Source: Deltaproteobacteria bacterium (GTDB lineage Bacteria > Desulfobacterota > Desulfobacteria > Desulfobacterales > ETH-SRB1). Taken from it: a stretch of DNA of 5,081 nt. A program made the position numbers and the translations under genes. Position 1 is the first letter of the stretch; each line of letters starts with the position of its first letter. Positions 5,007 through 5,081 of the stretch are shown piece after piece. The notes below the pieces were generated by a model, which saw nothing but the letters and a program-made list of their open reading frames with translations, was not told where the DNA came from and did not search any database. The stretch is from the NCBI GenBank assembly GCA_030627475.1, contig DAOURZ010000127.1, forward strand, positions 1 through 5,081, given 5' to 3'.

Positions 5007-5081
5007 GAACGTGGACGAATTAACTTCCGCAAGTAGGCGCACAGATTTAGGTCAGGTTTGTTCAATCTAAAAGCACAAAAG
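5007..5081. other. Right-edge sequence with no recognisable feature
   Basis: These 75 bases after the toxin stop codon hold no stable hairpin with a T-tract, no start with a ribosome binding site and no repeat I can match elsewhere in the window. Confidence 0.5.

Overview
The window looks like an accessory stretch of chromosome from an anaerobic or microaerophilic Gram-negative bacterium, most likely of the Desulfobacterota (deltaproteobacterial) type. This rests on two different B12-binding radical SAM proteins, a ZraP/CpxP-like periplasmic protein, lipoproteins of the TRL-like family and a TumE-type toxin-antitoxin pair. The lineage is an inference from gene content, not from a marker gene. 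Base composition is patchy: the complete radical SAM gene is visibly richer in G+C than the AT-rich intergenic DNA and the lipoprotein genes to its right.

Left part (1-1109): the 5' end of a minus-strand B12-binding radical SAM gene runs off the left edge (only the cobalamin-binding domain is inside), with a plausible sigma70 promoter at 605-633. Next to it, at 714-791, lies a broken scrap of a minimal nucleotidyltransferase (MNT) gene that still shows a perfect GS-x10-DxD active-site motif between stop codons. A small plus-strand gene of unknown function (836-1096) follows.

Middle (1110-3130): two minus-strand genes lie in the order radical SAM then zraP-like, 98 bases apart. The 479-residue protein has a B12-binding domain and a CxxxCxxC radical SAM core, and resembles the hopanoid C-3 methylase HpnR type in overall layout. 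The 160-residue exported protein is Cys/Met-rich and related to the ZraP/CpxP/Spy periplasmic chaperones. The zraP-like gene is convergent with the small gene, leaving only 13 bases and no visible terminator.

Intergenic region (3131-3523): this AT-rich divergent region holds a terminator-like hairpin next to a sequence resembling an insertion-sequence end, two perfect 10-bp palindromes whose centres are 21 bp apart, four ATTGAT boxes in a 22-bp periodic arrangement, and a candidate plus-strand promoter.

Right part (3524-5006): two small lipoprotein genes follow each other 26 bases apart. Both end in a TRL-like domain and use non-ATG starts (TTG, GTG) behind strong ribosome binding sites. After a 144-base gap comes a two-gene toxin-antitoxin operon with an ATGA overlap: a ribbon-helix-helix-like antitoxin candidate and a TumE-family (DUF6516) toxin candidate. 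The last 75 bases show nothing I can name.

The genes do not form one evident pathway. I see no CRISPR array, tRNA, rRNA or intact mobile element, and no convincing new multi-gene system. The best leads are the MNT relic, the HpnR-like enzyme, the lipoprotein pair and the palindrome/repeat cluster.
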